From assembly GCA_038380435.1 (NCBI GenBank), contig JAWZYU010000007.1, forward strand, positions 23,539,001-23,603,000: 64,000 nucleotides of DNA, read 5' to 3'. The first letter of the stretch is position 1. Each line of letters begins with the position of its first letter. A program made the position numbers and the translations under genes. A model generated the notes under the pieces. The model was not told the origin of the DNA, did not search any database, and saw only the letters and a program-made list of their open reading frames with translations. Origin of the DNA: Ryuthela nishihirai (lineage: Eukaryota; Arthropoda; Arachnida; Araneae; Heptathelidae). Positions 35,282 to 47,887 of this stretch are shown here, one piece after another.

Positions 35282-36679
35282 TTCTAACTCACTATTTTGT
35301 GTTTCTTGTCTACAGGATGTTTTCATGTGATAATTTATTACTGAGTCACATTAAGCATGATACAATTCCACATGGAAATATATTACTTGTATTATTCTAG
35401 CATACTTAATATCATTTTTTTTCAGCCATTAACATTCACTAGTCTACTAATCCCTTCCAATTATTTTAGTTGTTAGTACTACTTCCAAAAACTTTTACAA
35501 CGTTCCCATATGCACACATATAAATACACATTATGCACTTCTTTACATCAATAATATTAAATGTCAATCATTTCTCTTTATATACATATATTAAAATAAG
35601 AAAGATGTTGAATATATAATTGAAGTATGACTAATTTAATAATTTATTTCATTATCCAATCTTGTCCTTAGCAGCACTACAGCATATTACAATTTCAGTA
35701 ACCTATGAAGATATTTCCAATTCACACTCGAGTGATAAAAAGTTGCTCTTTAAAATTAGTTTTGTACCAGTTATTTTTATACATATATAAACTGAGGTAT
35801 AACAATATAATCATTTATTGGCATTTTAAGACAAAAGATTTTCTGCTCTGTTCAAAGATTTGTGTTCATTATTCTACACAATTGCAATTCAGCAATGCTT
35901 TCTATGTAACAAAATTCTGAACATACATTATTTTCAATAAACATTTATTGGAATATTCTTTTCCAACATCAGCTAATGATTAATACAGCATCCAGTGCAG
36001 ATAATTTTAATAATAATAATAATAATAATTAATCATACAATAATTAACAAACGAGCCCTTTCTTCTCTTACACTGGTGCTCTTTCTGTGTCAATATCTTA
36101 TATTTCATGGCCCAAAGTTACATTTAAGAAATAGAGTATGTGGAAACTAAGGTTTAAAAACTGCTTAGAAATAGAAAAATATAAAATATGTAGCTGGTGA
36201 ATTAAAATAAAAAATTGCAAGCATGAGCAGCTGTAATATATTGGGTTCTGCCAAATGCAAGAACATAAATAGTGAAAATATCAAAATAAAAAAATTCCAC
36301 AAATTAATTATTAGAATAATATGTTACTGAAACTGTGAGATTTTCTAGAAAGCTAAATAAGCTCCATATTACACAAAATAAATTGCTAAGCACTGTTAAA
36401 ACAAAATTTCTGGCAGACACAGTTCATTACATGAAGGATGAGACACTCTGTTGAACATGATGTGAAAAATTTTGAGAAATATAAGAGTACGGAAAATCAC
36501 TGACATTAAATATAAAAAAAGTATAAAAATACAATTTGCATCAGTTACGAAATAAAAACATGATACACTATTATTGGGAGTCTCAAAGAAACTAAGATAC
36601 AGATCAGTTTCTCGATCATGCAAATACCTTTAGGAGGAACACAAAAGGATTTCAAGAGGTGCATGTCAAAATGTCGTCA

Positions 36680-36840
36680 TCACACAATAAATTCGAGCCC
36701 CGGGTAAGGCATGGATGTATGTGTCGTTTTTCTGCTGAGGTCCTGCCATCCTCTCAGACCTTCTACTTTGGCATATAAATTGACAGGCTCCTGTCAGACC
36801 TCTGTGCAGCTGCTTGAGGGGGTATTTATTTTATGATATA
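36680..36840 (+). repeat. Family B SINE-like repeat (copy 2)
   Basis: AATTCGAGCCCCGGG resembles a pol III B box. About 60 bases on comes the tail shared with 22240-22320 (GACAGGCTCCTGTCAGACC, itself a 6 bp stem-loop, then GCTGCTTGAGGGGGTATT). The order suggests a second tRNA-derived SINE family. Confidence 0.55.
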
Positions 36841-37314
36841 AAAACATCCTATGTAAATAAAACCATAACAGAATATATTGTGATGTTTCAAGGATAAAAA
36901 AATTTTGTCATTTCCAGTTAGTTCTTCTTAATGCTTGCATAATTTTCCTTCCTTTTTTTTTATTTTTAATTACACTGAAGTTGTTTAATGAAACTGATCC
37001 ACATTTTGGAATAAAAGTTTTGATATGCTGACCTTATATTTTGGTTAAATACTACTTTAGTCTGATCAACATATCAGTGAAATTGTGTATGAAAAGGATG
37101 AAGGGTTCAATGCACCAAGTTGATCAATCCTTGGGGAAGCATGAATGAAAGCAATTTGAGAACTACTGTATAGATAATATATTGATTCATTTAAACATTT
37201 CACCACTTATCCCACCTTTCTGAATTTCATATAAAAAGAATTGTTTTTTTATTATTTTCTTTCCACTTTGAATATTTTCTCTGAAATCCTTTTGTAGATC
37301 ATTTCAAAAAAAAA

Positions 37315-37830
37315 TACAAATGCTTTCACTTCACTGTCTGCCTACGCAGACTGTTAACTCTTTTACTTTAACAGATAAAAGAACTAATATTTGCTTTTTG
37401 AGTTGGATAGATACTAATATTACTATTTACATTTTCCACAACTTTCAATAGTTTGTATTTTCACTATAAGACACTAAATTTGAAAGTGGCAAAACTTTTT
37501 AACAAATACTGTAAATAGTTTATGCATGCTAGACATTTGAAATTTAGGTGTTAGAGTGTAATGAATCAAGGGATTTGCACTAACTTGCTCCCTTACACCA
37601 GGAAAAGGGGAGGATGCAACTTTTTTAAAAGAGATAAATGGAAAAAAAAAACTTTTTTTGTTGGATAGTACTAATACTCTTATTCACATTTTTCAAATCT
37701 TCCATTAGTTTGAATTTCTGTTGTTAGAAGGCAATAAAAGGGAAAAATTACAGCTTTTTTTGTTTCAAAATTAGCATTCCACATTCACCAAAAGTGATTG
37801 ACATTTTAGTTTTCATTTGTTAACATTCTT
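37315..37830. repeat. Unclassified two-unit repeat, locus 1
   Basis: Two related units in tandem (about 37315-37520 and 37605-37830). Shared strings are AACTCTTTTAC, AGTTGGATAGATACTAATA, ACATTTTCCACAACTTTC and GTTTGAATTTC. The same pair occurs at 43785-44170 and, more diverged, at 63585-64000. No protein coding. Confidence 0.6.
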
Positions 37831-38088
37831 GGTTTTTTAAACTTTTGCAATCCAGTAAATTTTTTCCTCATATAATTTTGTTCATCTCTCATTAATGGAT
37901 TGAGACTAATAGAATTCACTCTCAGTTACTTATATACATATTATATTTTATGCTATTGCAGTGCTTTTTGCCTTACTGTTCTGAGCAAAAATAAAACTTT
38001 ATTGCAATATTATAAGGAGTAATTTTAAATTTCCTAAAACATTTTTGATGACTATATTCAGAGAAAGCATTTGGAGCTTTCCTTATCT

Positions 38089-38414
38089 TGGTCCCAGCTG
38101 GGTCAGCATTGAGATTTATCTCTACAAAACTCCCCACCTGCCCATGGTCAGTATGGAACACCAATGGGCTTATAAAATCTGTCGTCTGTCAGATGGGATG
38201 TTAAGCCATGGTCCTGTGTGCAGGAGAGCCATACCCTGTGCATGTTAAAGAACACACTGGATGGCCTTGATGGGAGGCTACAATCTGTCTCCCAACAGCT
38301 GTTCCAGTGGGTCCCCTCCCCAAACCTTCTCTGAGCCTTCGGTGTCCTTGTGACCTGGCCATTTAGCCCATGGTGTGCAAAAATGTGCTGCTCAGAGGTA
38401 AAACAACCCAACCC
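38089..38414 (+). repeat. tRNA-derived SINE, head-truncated
   Basis: Starts inside the B box (GGTCCCAGCTGGGTCAGC) and is complete to the tail AGAGGTAAAACAACCCAACCC. The core matches the young copy closely apart from TG/CA at CpG sites. Confidence 0.9.
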
Positions 38415-41400
38415 TTATCCTATGGTAGTTAATCAGCATCCTTGAGCTTCATCTCCTTTAGCATTATTTATCCACAGTAAAAATGCCCTCATTGAATCAT
38501 TTTTTCATACTCATCATTTCTTTTCCAAGGCAGGTAGAATTTACAGATCTGGAAACAGTTAATAACTGCTTTCAAAATATGTCATGCTGCTATATCTACT
38601 TAATTTCATACATTAAATGTGCAGTTACTTATACAGTAATGGACATCAAGATATCTCTAAAATTAATTTTTCTATACTTTCACTTGGAGTTTTTCCAAAG
38701 AACCTTCGAACCATTTGTGATGAGTGTGAGGAAAGGTTCAACCAGGACATTTTGGTTATGAAAAAATGAGACCAAAGCAAAAGACAAAGGAGCCCCAAAG
38801 ACTGCCTATAAATATAAGGAATTGGTGAAAAAAAATTGAATGAGTTTATAACATGTTTTTTTAACAAATGTTACAACAAAAAAAATGTTAAAAATGTTAC
38901 AACAAAACTACAAACGTATTGTAAATTATTACAAAAATTTGAATTTCCTTTAAAAACCCTAGTGAAAATTTTTATTTAAAATTTTCTTTAAAATTATGCT
39001 GGACACAAATATTTTAATCTTACTTTAACATCATAATGAAAAACAAATGTAAGGATTATCTAATTTCAGCAGAGAAACAAAAATCAGTATTATACAATGC
39101 AATTAAAAAATACTAAGTAAAATAAAATTAAACATTGTGAATGAAAGGAAATGGGAAAAATTTCAGATTTATGTTAATGTTTTATTCATCAGTTACAAAC
39201 TATGTCACTAGTTTAATAACCATTACCACTTTGGTGTTAAGAAGTGAATCTAGTTTAAATGAGACATATATTACCTTCCAACATGTATTGGGGCCAGACT
39301 CAAAACTCCCTAAATTTGAAAATAAACCTTTCACAGAAAAATGTCATAGAAGGAAACTGAAGCCCTCAATTTATCTAAATCTTTATTTTCAAGAATGCTA
39401 TTTAGTATTTAAGGTTGTGGAAATCGAAACATCAACATCAGCATTCCTAATCATCAGAATGTGATTCAAAAGTAAAAAAAAACACAAATATAATTGTTAT
39501 AACAAGGTTTTACTGAAATAAATGTAATTTTAGAAGTTTATGTGACGATTTTTAATTTTCATATATTCTGACAAAAATTTCATAGAAGTAAAACAGTAGT
39601 GTCTGCTGTTAAGTTAAATGCACCAGCTTCAATAACTTTTAAATATTAAATATTACTGAAAATTTCGATTTAGAGTTTGAGCAAGATCTTCATCTCCAAG
39701 ATATTTTCCTGTGAGTATTTTCAAATTAGAAGCTATGAGCTTATCTTTCTGCAACATAAAAAGTCCTAATATATGTTAGAAGATAATGTGCATTTACATG
39801 TAGTATTTGTTAAAAATTAAAATTATTCAGAGAACTTTTCAAGATTTATTGCAGAACGTAATCAACATGCCAAACAATACATAATCAGCAATGCAATAAC
39901 AGAAAATCAACATGGCAAACAATACACCCACCCATAGGCATAAAATATAATATAATCAGAGACCTCTCTTTGTTCAGTTAATATTTTATGCATAGAGTAT
40001 ATATATACAGTATATATTAAAATGTTACATCTTATTTATTCCCATATCAATTAGATATTTAGTATACCTTATAAATATATGACGTTTTGTGAGTTTAATA
40101 TACATCTGATAGTGTCCTAAATGTTAACAAATGCCTGTACATGCTTAGAACAAGTGAAAAGTAGTAGAAAATTTCAACACAAATGCCCTAAATGACAACC
40201 ACATATCTGTGAATGCCACACACAAGTTTATAAAAATTTCTACACACAAGTTAGTAGAAAAATTCAGATTTGGCAGAAATGGGGTTATGATCTCATAACT
40301 TCCTGATTACACTAGGTACTCTTGCCAACTAAGCTACAGAAGCACTAATAATTTTTCCACTAATTAAAGCTGTGACAGTGCTACATCAATCAGACAACAT
40401 ATATGCAAATAAAAGACTGGAATATTTCTTCAGCACACTTTGTGATATGTCACCAAAGATAACATAGCAATTATTTAAGACAGATGAGGAGAAACACATT
40501 CAAGTCTACAGAAAAATATTATTTCAAAAGCTAAACATCCACTTTAGTCAAAACTTAGTTGTTTTTTCATTAGCTCACCATTTGCTCTAAGTTTTACAGG
40601 ACATTTGTCTGTGAGCTGTTTTACAAATGTATCCAGATCGTTTCCACAAAACTTAGGTTTGTTGGTTACTACAGATGTATTCAATATTTTTTACCATTTA
40701 TAAGAGAAGAAATTGGTATGAAAGAAAATGGAAATGGCCTTGGGGATTTATTGTAACTTGTTTAGTTAAAAAGATTATAAAGAAAAAGTAAAAATCAGTG
40801 AGTGGCAGAAAAAGCAGTGCAACTTAGAAGTTGCAAATTTGGCATTTTTATTCAATAATTGCGAGCAAAGCAACATTTTAAAAAGAGAATCAAAGAAACT
40901 GCACAGATTTGTCTTTCTCTAGTGGCCAATATTACCTTTGAAGCAAATTATGATTTCAGCTTAAAAACAAGAACTGTTAAATAGATTATTTCAGATTTGT
41001 AAAAGAAGTTTCTTTTGCATCATTTACCAGTGTAGTTTAAATAACTCTAAAAATAATTGGGAGATCTATAGAGACTATGAGATTGTGCAGTTGATGCTTC
41101 AACAGTTCTCACAGATTAGTGATCTATCAATTATCTATTAATCCCATGATCTATGAGAACTGTCAAAGTATCAACTGACAGTTGCATAGTTTTTTCAGTT
41201 GCCACTTATGCTATCCATTGTTACATGTCATAACAATATATACATAATTGTTATGTGCTTAACTAATTAAAAGTTATGGATAAATTAATGATGAAAAAGG
41301 ATAGGAATTAGTTATTTAAACCCTGTGTGACAGTCTTCACTGCACACAATCACAAGGGCTCCCACAGCAAATGGAATTGCAATTTTCTAAATTCAGATTG

Positions 41401-41871
41401 TTGGAAGCCCCTAACGTCAGGAGATTTTCAAATATATGTTTAAAACCAATTATTTTTCTAAACACAAAAAGCGTATTGATATCTGAAAACTGCAAAAATA
41501 TTAAGTGGCAACAAAAAGAGAATTCCTGAAAAAAAGTATTTTTAGAGCTATGCATAAGAAGTGAGAAAGTTGGTCTTAATTTATACAGCTTTAACACATA
41601 AAGGAAGTATCCACTTAATATAGCTGAGTTCTCTCATCACTATACCAATGGCCATGGTAATGTGTTCCTCCTTATGGAATCACAAAAATCCCTAATTTTT
41701 ACAAAAAAAACAGCCCTTTATATATATTGACCCTAATTTTGTTGAAACCTAGGTGGCCAACATATACTACACACAGGTTTCAATTCATAAACAGAGCAAA
41801 AACTATCAAGCAAAAGTAACAAAAAGAATTATACCAACAAAATACATTTTTAAGATATGTTTTTCAATATA
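38415..41871. other. Non-coding DNA
   Basis: No exon recognised. A tRNA-like relic on the minus strand lies at about 40283-40352 (TAGCTTAGTTGGCAAGAG with a decayed B box). An imperfect inverted pair lies at about 41090-41180: CAGTTGATGCTTCAACAGTT and its near complement ending in ATCAACTG, about 23 bp arms, loop about 43 nt, possibly a miniature DNA element. Confidence 0.45.
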
Positions 41872-41872
41872 T

Positions 41873-42791
41873 AAGGTTCATTCAAATAAAAAGTGAACCA
41901 CTATATTTGATTAATGGACTGATTGATGTTTGCACCTCACACAGGGAAGCAGGTATACATAGAAGGAACTTATCAATCAGCAGCAAATATTGATTTGAAA
42001 GTGATATATGCTATGTGGATTTCAGACAAACCAGAATTTAACATAGATGGCTAAGGACTATTGTAAATATCATAAAATCAGATTGAATTTTCTCCATAAA
42101 CTGCAATTAAAATATTTTTACAAAACTTACATGACAGTCTCATATAGTTTTCTAGCTTCAGAATGATATATAAGGAACATAATTTTTTTCAGTCCCTTGA
42201 GTCTGAAGAGTGTACCTTTGGGGCTCATATGTTATCCAGGTTTGGGAAATGAAGAATGATCTGTAGTTTCACATTATAAACAGTTGGGATAATCACTGTT
42301 GTTATAATTTGACCATCAGGGTCCAATGTTGATTTTTTGGACCATAGTGACACCATGAGCTCAGAATGATATTGCAAAACTTTGGGAATTTGAAGGCAGG
42401 CAATAAAGTTGAAGTACCAAGGACTTTTTAGCAGGAAGGTTGTTTTGTTGCATGACAATGTCTGCTCCCATACTATCGAAGTAACAGTAACAATATTGAA
42501 CAGGAATGGTTAGGAATGCTTAGAACATCCATCCTGCAGTCCTGGCATCTCCTTTACTAAATTTTTTCATTTCTTGATCTCTAAAAACCTGACGTGCAAA
42601 GGAAATTAAAATCAGAAGAGGTGTATTGTCACAGACTTTATGCAACAGTCAAAGTTGCTCCAGAAGAGAGAATGTCATGTTGCTAATTTAATGTTAAGGC
42701 AAGTGTCTTAATAGGCTTGATGAATCTGAACAGATCAATAAAAAATTTACACTTCACTTCTGACTTCTCCACTTTTCATTTGAACCCTTAA
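41873..42791 (+). mobile_element. Third mariner-type element, heavily decayed
   Basis: Terminal repeats AAGGTTCATTCAAATAAAAAG and, inverted near 42765-42791, CTTTTCATTTGAACCCTT. Within it VVLLHDNVCSHTIEV (about 42435-42480) followed by ECLEHPSCSPG matches the second catalytic block of mariner transposases. Many stops and deletions; only about 0.9 kb remains. Confidence 0.75.
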
Positions 42792-43784
42792 ATTTTATCT
42801 TTTATGCAAAATTAGATAACAACTTTTAGCAACCTCAGTACCTAAATCAAAAATAAAGCACTTACTGAAAATGAAATTTCTCCTCAGTCAGCAATTTGTC
42901 ATGGAAATCTGACAGGAACAAGTTGGTATAAAGTCACTAAATAAAGATCTGTGAGAACACCTCTCTATCTAATCCAGAATTTAAGCCCAAGCTCTGTCTT
43001 CTGCAATCAAAATGGTAACTGCCACTTCAGTTATTGGGATGACTCTCTTGTTGTAGTGTCTAATTAGAAAAAAAATATTTAAGCACCCTTTTAAATACAT
43101 GAACACTTTTAAAATGCAAAAAAAAAATGAAAAATTTGGATTCAGATTTTCTTTGTTTCTTTAGTTCAGTTGATATTCAATAAAGAATTGCTTTTTTTTT
43201 TAATTAGTGGTTGAAATTCAATTCAAATCTCTTTTCAGAAGCAATGATGAAATTGTTTGAATGCCTCTGTATCTAAGCCACAACACTGTCAGCAGCTACA
43301 ATGTTTTCAAACATATTATAGGTAATAAGGAAAAAGGCATCAAAGATTACCTTACAGAAAACTATGTGGTACACAAATTCAATATAATCATAACTAAATA
43401 CTTTATTATAACAAAGTAGCACTACATGAATATTACAGAGTCATCATATAGAATGTACTATAGTATTAATAAATTACTCTAAAACAGTTGGTCCTTTATT
43501 AGAGAGAGATAGAACAATTATAAATAAAATCAGTATACCTCAAGAACTGCTTGTTATCAAAAAGAAAAATAAAGAATGCTTCCTAAAAAGTTCTCAAGAA
43601 TTTGTTGTTGCTGCTTTTTTCTGAGCCTTTTTTTATGTCAAGTATAGAACTAGCCATTTTTCCATTCACTGATGAAACGGACAACTTAAGGTGGTTATAC
43701 AATTTTTTATTGTTGTTCAAAGGTGGTTATACATTTTTTTAATTGTTGTTCAGCTATTTATAAACAATGAGCTATTGTTTTCAC
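42792..43784. other. Non-coding with a tandem duplication
   Basis: A unit of about 33 bp (AAGGTGGTTATACA...TTATTGTTGTTC) is tandemly duplicated at about 43689-43751. Nothing else recognised. Confidence 0.5.
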
Positions 43785-44170
43785 TTCATCTGTCTGTCTA
43801 TCTGTACGCATTCAACTTTATTTTGAGATAAAAAGAAAAATTACTTTTCATTTGGATAAGTACTAAATTACTAAAACTAGTTTTAGCTTCCATCATTAGA
43901 TGGCCCTAAATTAGGAAATAGCAAAACTTTAAACAGAAAAATGAAACAAACTTAACACAAAAAGGAAACTTTTTTGTTTTAAGAAATAAATTAAAAATTC
44001 TTTTTGGGTTGGATAAATACTACTATTGACATTTTTTAAATCTTTCATTAGTTTTAATTTCACTGGTGGAGGAAGTTAAAGTTGGAAAATGATAAAAAAA
44101 AATTGTTCTCTTGGAAAACAAGTATTCCATACTTGGAGAAGCAAGTGGTCTTTCTTGACATTGAATCTTA
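43785..44170. repeat. Unclassified two-unit repeat, locus 2
   Basis: Units at about 43785-43945 and 43955-44170. The second contains GGGTTGGATAAATACTACTA and CTTTCATTAGTTTTAATTTC, and ends like locus 1 (AAGTATTCCAT ... TTGACATT). Confidence 0.6.
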
Positions 44171-45003
44171 TGATTATGTTTAGCAAGCTCTTTGCAATAA
44201 TAATTATACTGTTAAGAATATGCCCCCAATAACAATTTGTTTAAAACAAGTATTTTGTTACTATTTTATTATTAATTTGTTTAAAATGTTCTTGAGTTAA
44301 TTACATGATTTTTTTAAAGCATTCAAATGGACTGGGATTATTTTTCTATATAATTAATAAGTTTGAATGAGTGAAAATATTTGTAAAATATTCTCGAATT
44401 CATGTTTTTAACAGTAACTTAAATTACAAAATTTAAGTAAAAATACTTAAAATGGTTTTTAAAAAATCTTACCAATAGATTCCATTTATTGAGATAGAGG
44501 AACACCAAAATTTTATCCTTAATGCAAAAGGAAATACTACAGATAACTTAATTTTCAGGAAGTTATGATGGATGAAGTGTCAAATACCATGACAGCTGAG
44601 CAAAATTAGATTACATTCACTACACAAAAAAAAATTCTTTTGCTAAAAAAAAACAAAGATACTACAACAGTAAACTATATACTTATAAAAATGACAAGAA
44701 ACCCAAGCACATGAAATTTTGAAAAATAGTATAGATAAATGTTATCTTGAATAAGCCCAAAAATAGATGTCTAGCACTAATAAATATCATACACAAAAGG
44801 AATGAACTATGCTAATGAGCAGACAATTTTTAACAAGAATTATGCATATGATGAAAGAAAACAGTGATTTACAAGTTACTCTAACAAACTTCTTTTGTAC
44901 TTAAAATCTCTGTTTAAAAATTTTAAACAATGATATGTTATATATTGGCTTTGAATGTAAGGAAATATGCAATTAACAAAATTAGTTTATACATTAATTA
45001 TAC

Positions 45004-45394
45004 TTTTGTTGGGTTGTTTTACCTCTGAGCGGCACTTTTTTGCACACCATGGGCTAAATGGCCAGGTCACATGGACCCCGAAGGCTCAGAGAAGATTGGG
45101 GGGGGGGGGACCCACTGGAACAGCTGTTGGGAGACAGATGGTAGTCTCCCGTCAAGGCCATCCAACGTGTTCTTTAACGTGCACAGGGTATGGCTCTCCC
45201 GCACACGGGGCCAGGGCTTAACGTCCCATCCGACGGACGGCGGCCTTTCCAAGCCCATCGGTGTCCCCTACTGACCGTGTGCAGGGCGGGGAGTTTTGCG
45301 GAGATAAATCTCAACGCTGACCCAGCTGGGACTCGAACCTGGGAACTACAGATTACGAGCCTGGCGCGCTACCGACTGAGCCACCCCCGCCCCC
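45004..45394 (-). repeat. Young full-length tRNA-derived SINE with target-site duplication
   Basis: Read on the minus strand it starts GGGGGCGGGGGTGGCTCAG. It has a perfect A box (TGGCTCAGTCGG) and a perfect B box (GGTTCGAGTCC). The core contains GGACGTTAAGCC and CACGTTAAAGAACACG, and it ends GAGGTAAAACAACCCAAC plus four A-rich bases. ATTAATTATAC flanks it on both sides (44993-45003 and 45395-45405). SINEs are transcribed by RNA polymerase III and mobilised by a partner LINE. CpG dinucleotides are far denser than in its relatives, so it inserted recently. A G9 run interrupts the tail half at about 45100. Confidence 0.95.
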
Positions 45395-45405
45395 ATTAAT
45401 TATAC

Positions 45406-46174
45406 AAAAAAAAAAACTGTTATAAACACAAATTGTAAATCAAAAAGAGTATAATTATAAAAAAATTTCATTACAAAATAAACAACTTCATGGAATAATT
45501 TTTTTTGTAACTTTTTGCTGAGGATGAAGAGAATGAAAAACTTTCAAAAGAATTTAGATAAAACTATCATTCAAATGTTATATATATATATTAGAAAAAT
45601 GAAGTAAAATTACTGAATTATATGCATCACTCTCAAAGATTTATTTACTATCCAAATCCAAAACTGGAATGATTATTTCCAGACTTCAGTGACACCAATC
45701 TTTGAGGTTACTGTTCATTTACAATTCATTAAAACCCCAATTTCTAATTTAACAGAAAGCTGTCACGATTTTCTTAGTTCCAATTAAAATTAAATATATT
45801 TCTATATTCACATTAATCAATTCATAAATAATGGAATATGTAGAAAGCATAATCAGGTACATTGCTGAGTCATGTATATATGGTTTATCAACCTTCTCTG
45901 CTATTGCTTTTCATAGGGTTTCTTCATATATGGAATTAGATAACTTCACACTGATATTATACAAAAATGGAACTTTTCTACACCTCAGCAACAGTTAGAA
46001 AAGAAAACATTGATATTTTTACAAATTCAGTTTCAAAAACACAAGATAAACTTCAAAATAAGCTCATATTTTCCGAATGTTTTATCAGTTCAGTTATTTA
46101 ATATAACTATACAGATTCAAAAAACTAAATGTAGCAATACTAACTTATCCTGAAATATCCTTCCTGAGAAATTG
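45406..46174. other. Non-coding, nothing recognised
   Basis: AT-rich spacer between two SINEs. Confidence 0.4.
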
Positions 46175-46570
46175 GGGATGGGGGTGGCTCAGTCGGTAGC
46201 GCACCAGGCTCGTAATCTGCAGTTCCCAGGTTCAAGTCCCATCTGAGCCAGCATTAAGATTTATCTCTGCAAAATTCCCTACCCTGCTCTCAGTCAGTAG
46301 GAGACTGATGGGCTTGGAAAGGACACTGTCCATTGGATCGGACATAAAGCCATGTCCCCATTTGCACAAGAGCCATACTCTGTACATGTTAAAGAACACA
46401 CTAGATGGCTTTGATGGGCGGCTGCCATCTGTCTCCTAACAGCTGTCCAGAGGGTCCCCAACCTTCTCTTTCCCCAACCTTCTCCGAGTCCTCAGGTCCT
46501 TGTGACCTAACCACTTAGCCCATTGTGTGCAAAAAAGTGCTGCTAAGAGGTAAAACAACCCACCTAACTT
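46175..46570 (+). repeat. tRNA-derived SINE, full length
   Basis: Head GGGGGTGGCTCAGTCGGTAG with an intact A box, B box GGTTCAAGTCCC, full core and tail AAAACAACCCACC. Flanks TGAGAAATTG (46165-46174) and TGAGAAACTG (46571-46580) form a target duplication with one mismatch. Confidence 0.93.
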
Positions 46571-47617
46571 TGAGAAACTGCATACAAAATTTCTTTTATT
46601 TCTATACTGTTTTCCCTTCCTTAGCATCAATAGTTTCATTACAAATCTAAAAACAGGGAAAAGAATATTTTATATGTGTCAAAATACTAATAAACAAACC
46701 AAATGTATTAGTGAACATTTTGAATACAATTTACTTTTTGAAACATAATGGAGCTATACACATCAACTCTTTACAATCAAATATTAATACTTGAATAGCA
46801 TTATTAATTTGTTTCCATAAATGAATTTGGATATAAGATCAACAAGATTTTTTTAAGTCTCCATATGGTTGATTGGTCAAAATGGGTGTTTTGAATGCTT
46901 ACCAAGTATATGACTAACAACAGATATGCAATTCAGGAACTATTTCAAAAGTTTAATCCAAGATCTCTTTGAAAAACATGGTCTATACAGCTGAAAAAAC
47001 GTTTTCTAGATCATGTTATGTAGGAATGATAACATTTAAATGATTGTCTTAACTGATGGCAGGTATAAAGTTTTCTAGGCTTACTATAAAATTTCCTATC
47101 TATTATTATATATTATATAATATATAATTATTATATATTATATATTACCTAATTACTATAAAAAAAATTTCTCCTGGAAATACAGGAAAACCACAGATTC
47201 AAAAACACCATAATTATCCAGTAATTGAAATCTTTTTTTTTTTCAGAAACATTATATTCTTGGACAGCATATACATGTGTCCATATAGGAAGGATTAGCA
47301 GTTGTAAAGGGGAAAAATCTATTTCAGAATATACAATCTAATGAATAATAAATACTGTGCAAGTTAGCTAGTTGCGATATTTTATCACATTAAAACCACA
47401 AAGAGTTTTACATAATGGTATAACAATCACTGAAAAGGCACAAAAAAAAAAGCTTTATTGTAAGCTGCTTAAGCTCACTGTTGAATTGTAGAAAATCCTA
47501 TTCTGTGCCTAACTTGAGCTTTAGGATGTGTTACACCTAATTAATTCTCCTAATGTTCAGAGATTCATACTGACTGGATCTATTTACTAGATGAAAAACT
47601 CACAAAGGCATCTTATC
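46571..47617. other. Non-coding, nothing recognised
   Basis: AT-rich; a TATTATATAATATATAATTA tract lies near 47100-47150. Confidence 0.4.
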
Positions 47618-47625
47618 ATTTAAGG

Positions 47626-47879
47626 CAGTGGTTCTCAACCTTTTATGCTTCACATACCCCCTGGAAATGTGTATGTAACTGGCATACCCCTTGTATAGAT
47701 AGATAAAACTATAGTTATAGTATAACAATGGGAATAAAATAAAACACATATATATATATATACACATTAAATTTTGTACTTAACTTATATCTAGCAACTT
47801 TTGAGCTCTCACAGCATACCCCAAAAAATTTTATCACATACCCCCAAGGGGTACGCGTACCCCACGTTGAGAACCCCTA
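47626..47879. mobile_element. Non-autonomous hAT element 1
   Basis: A 254 bp element with TIRs CAGTGGTTCTCAAC and GTTGAGAACCCCTA, flanked by a perfect 8 bp duplication ATTTAAGG (47618-47625 and 47880-47887). It has no coding capacity. TIR sequence and 8 bp duplication place it in the hAT superfamily; movement would need a transposase in trans. Confidence 0.93.
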
Positions 47880-47887
47880 ATTTAAGG

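Larger units (their letters stand above)
31236..37314. other. Non-coding, mostly unique AT-rich DNA with microsatellites
   Basis: Includes a GT run at about 33749-33764, an ATT run at about 34183-34213 and an AAT run at about 36007-36029. A short hairpin ACTGAATGC/GCATTCAGT lies near 34234-34261. No supported exon. Confidence 0.5.

Noticed and set aside
39141..39464. 107-codon open frame
   Set aside because: No domain or signal recognised, AT-driven composition, no splice context. Expected by chance in AT-rich DNA of this length.
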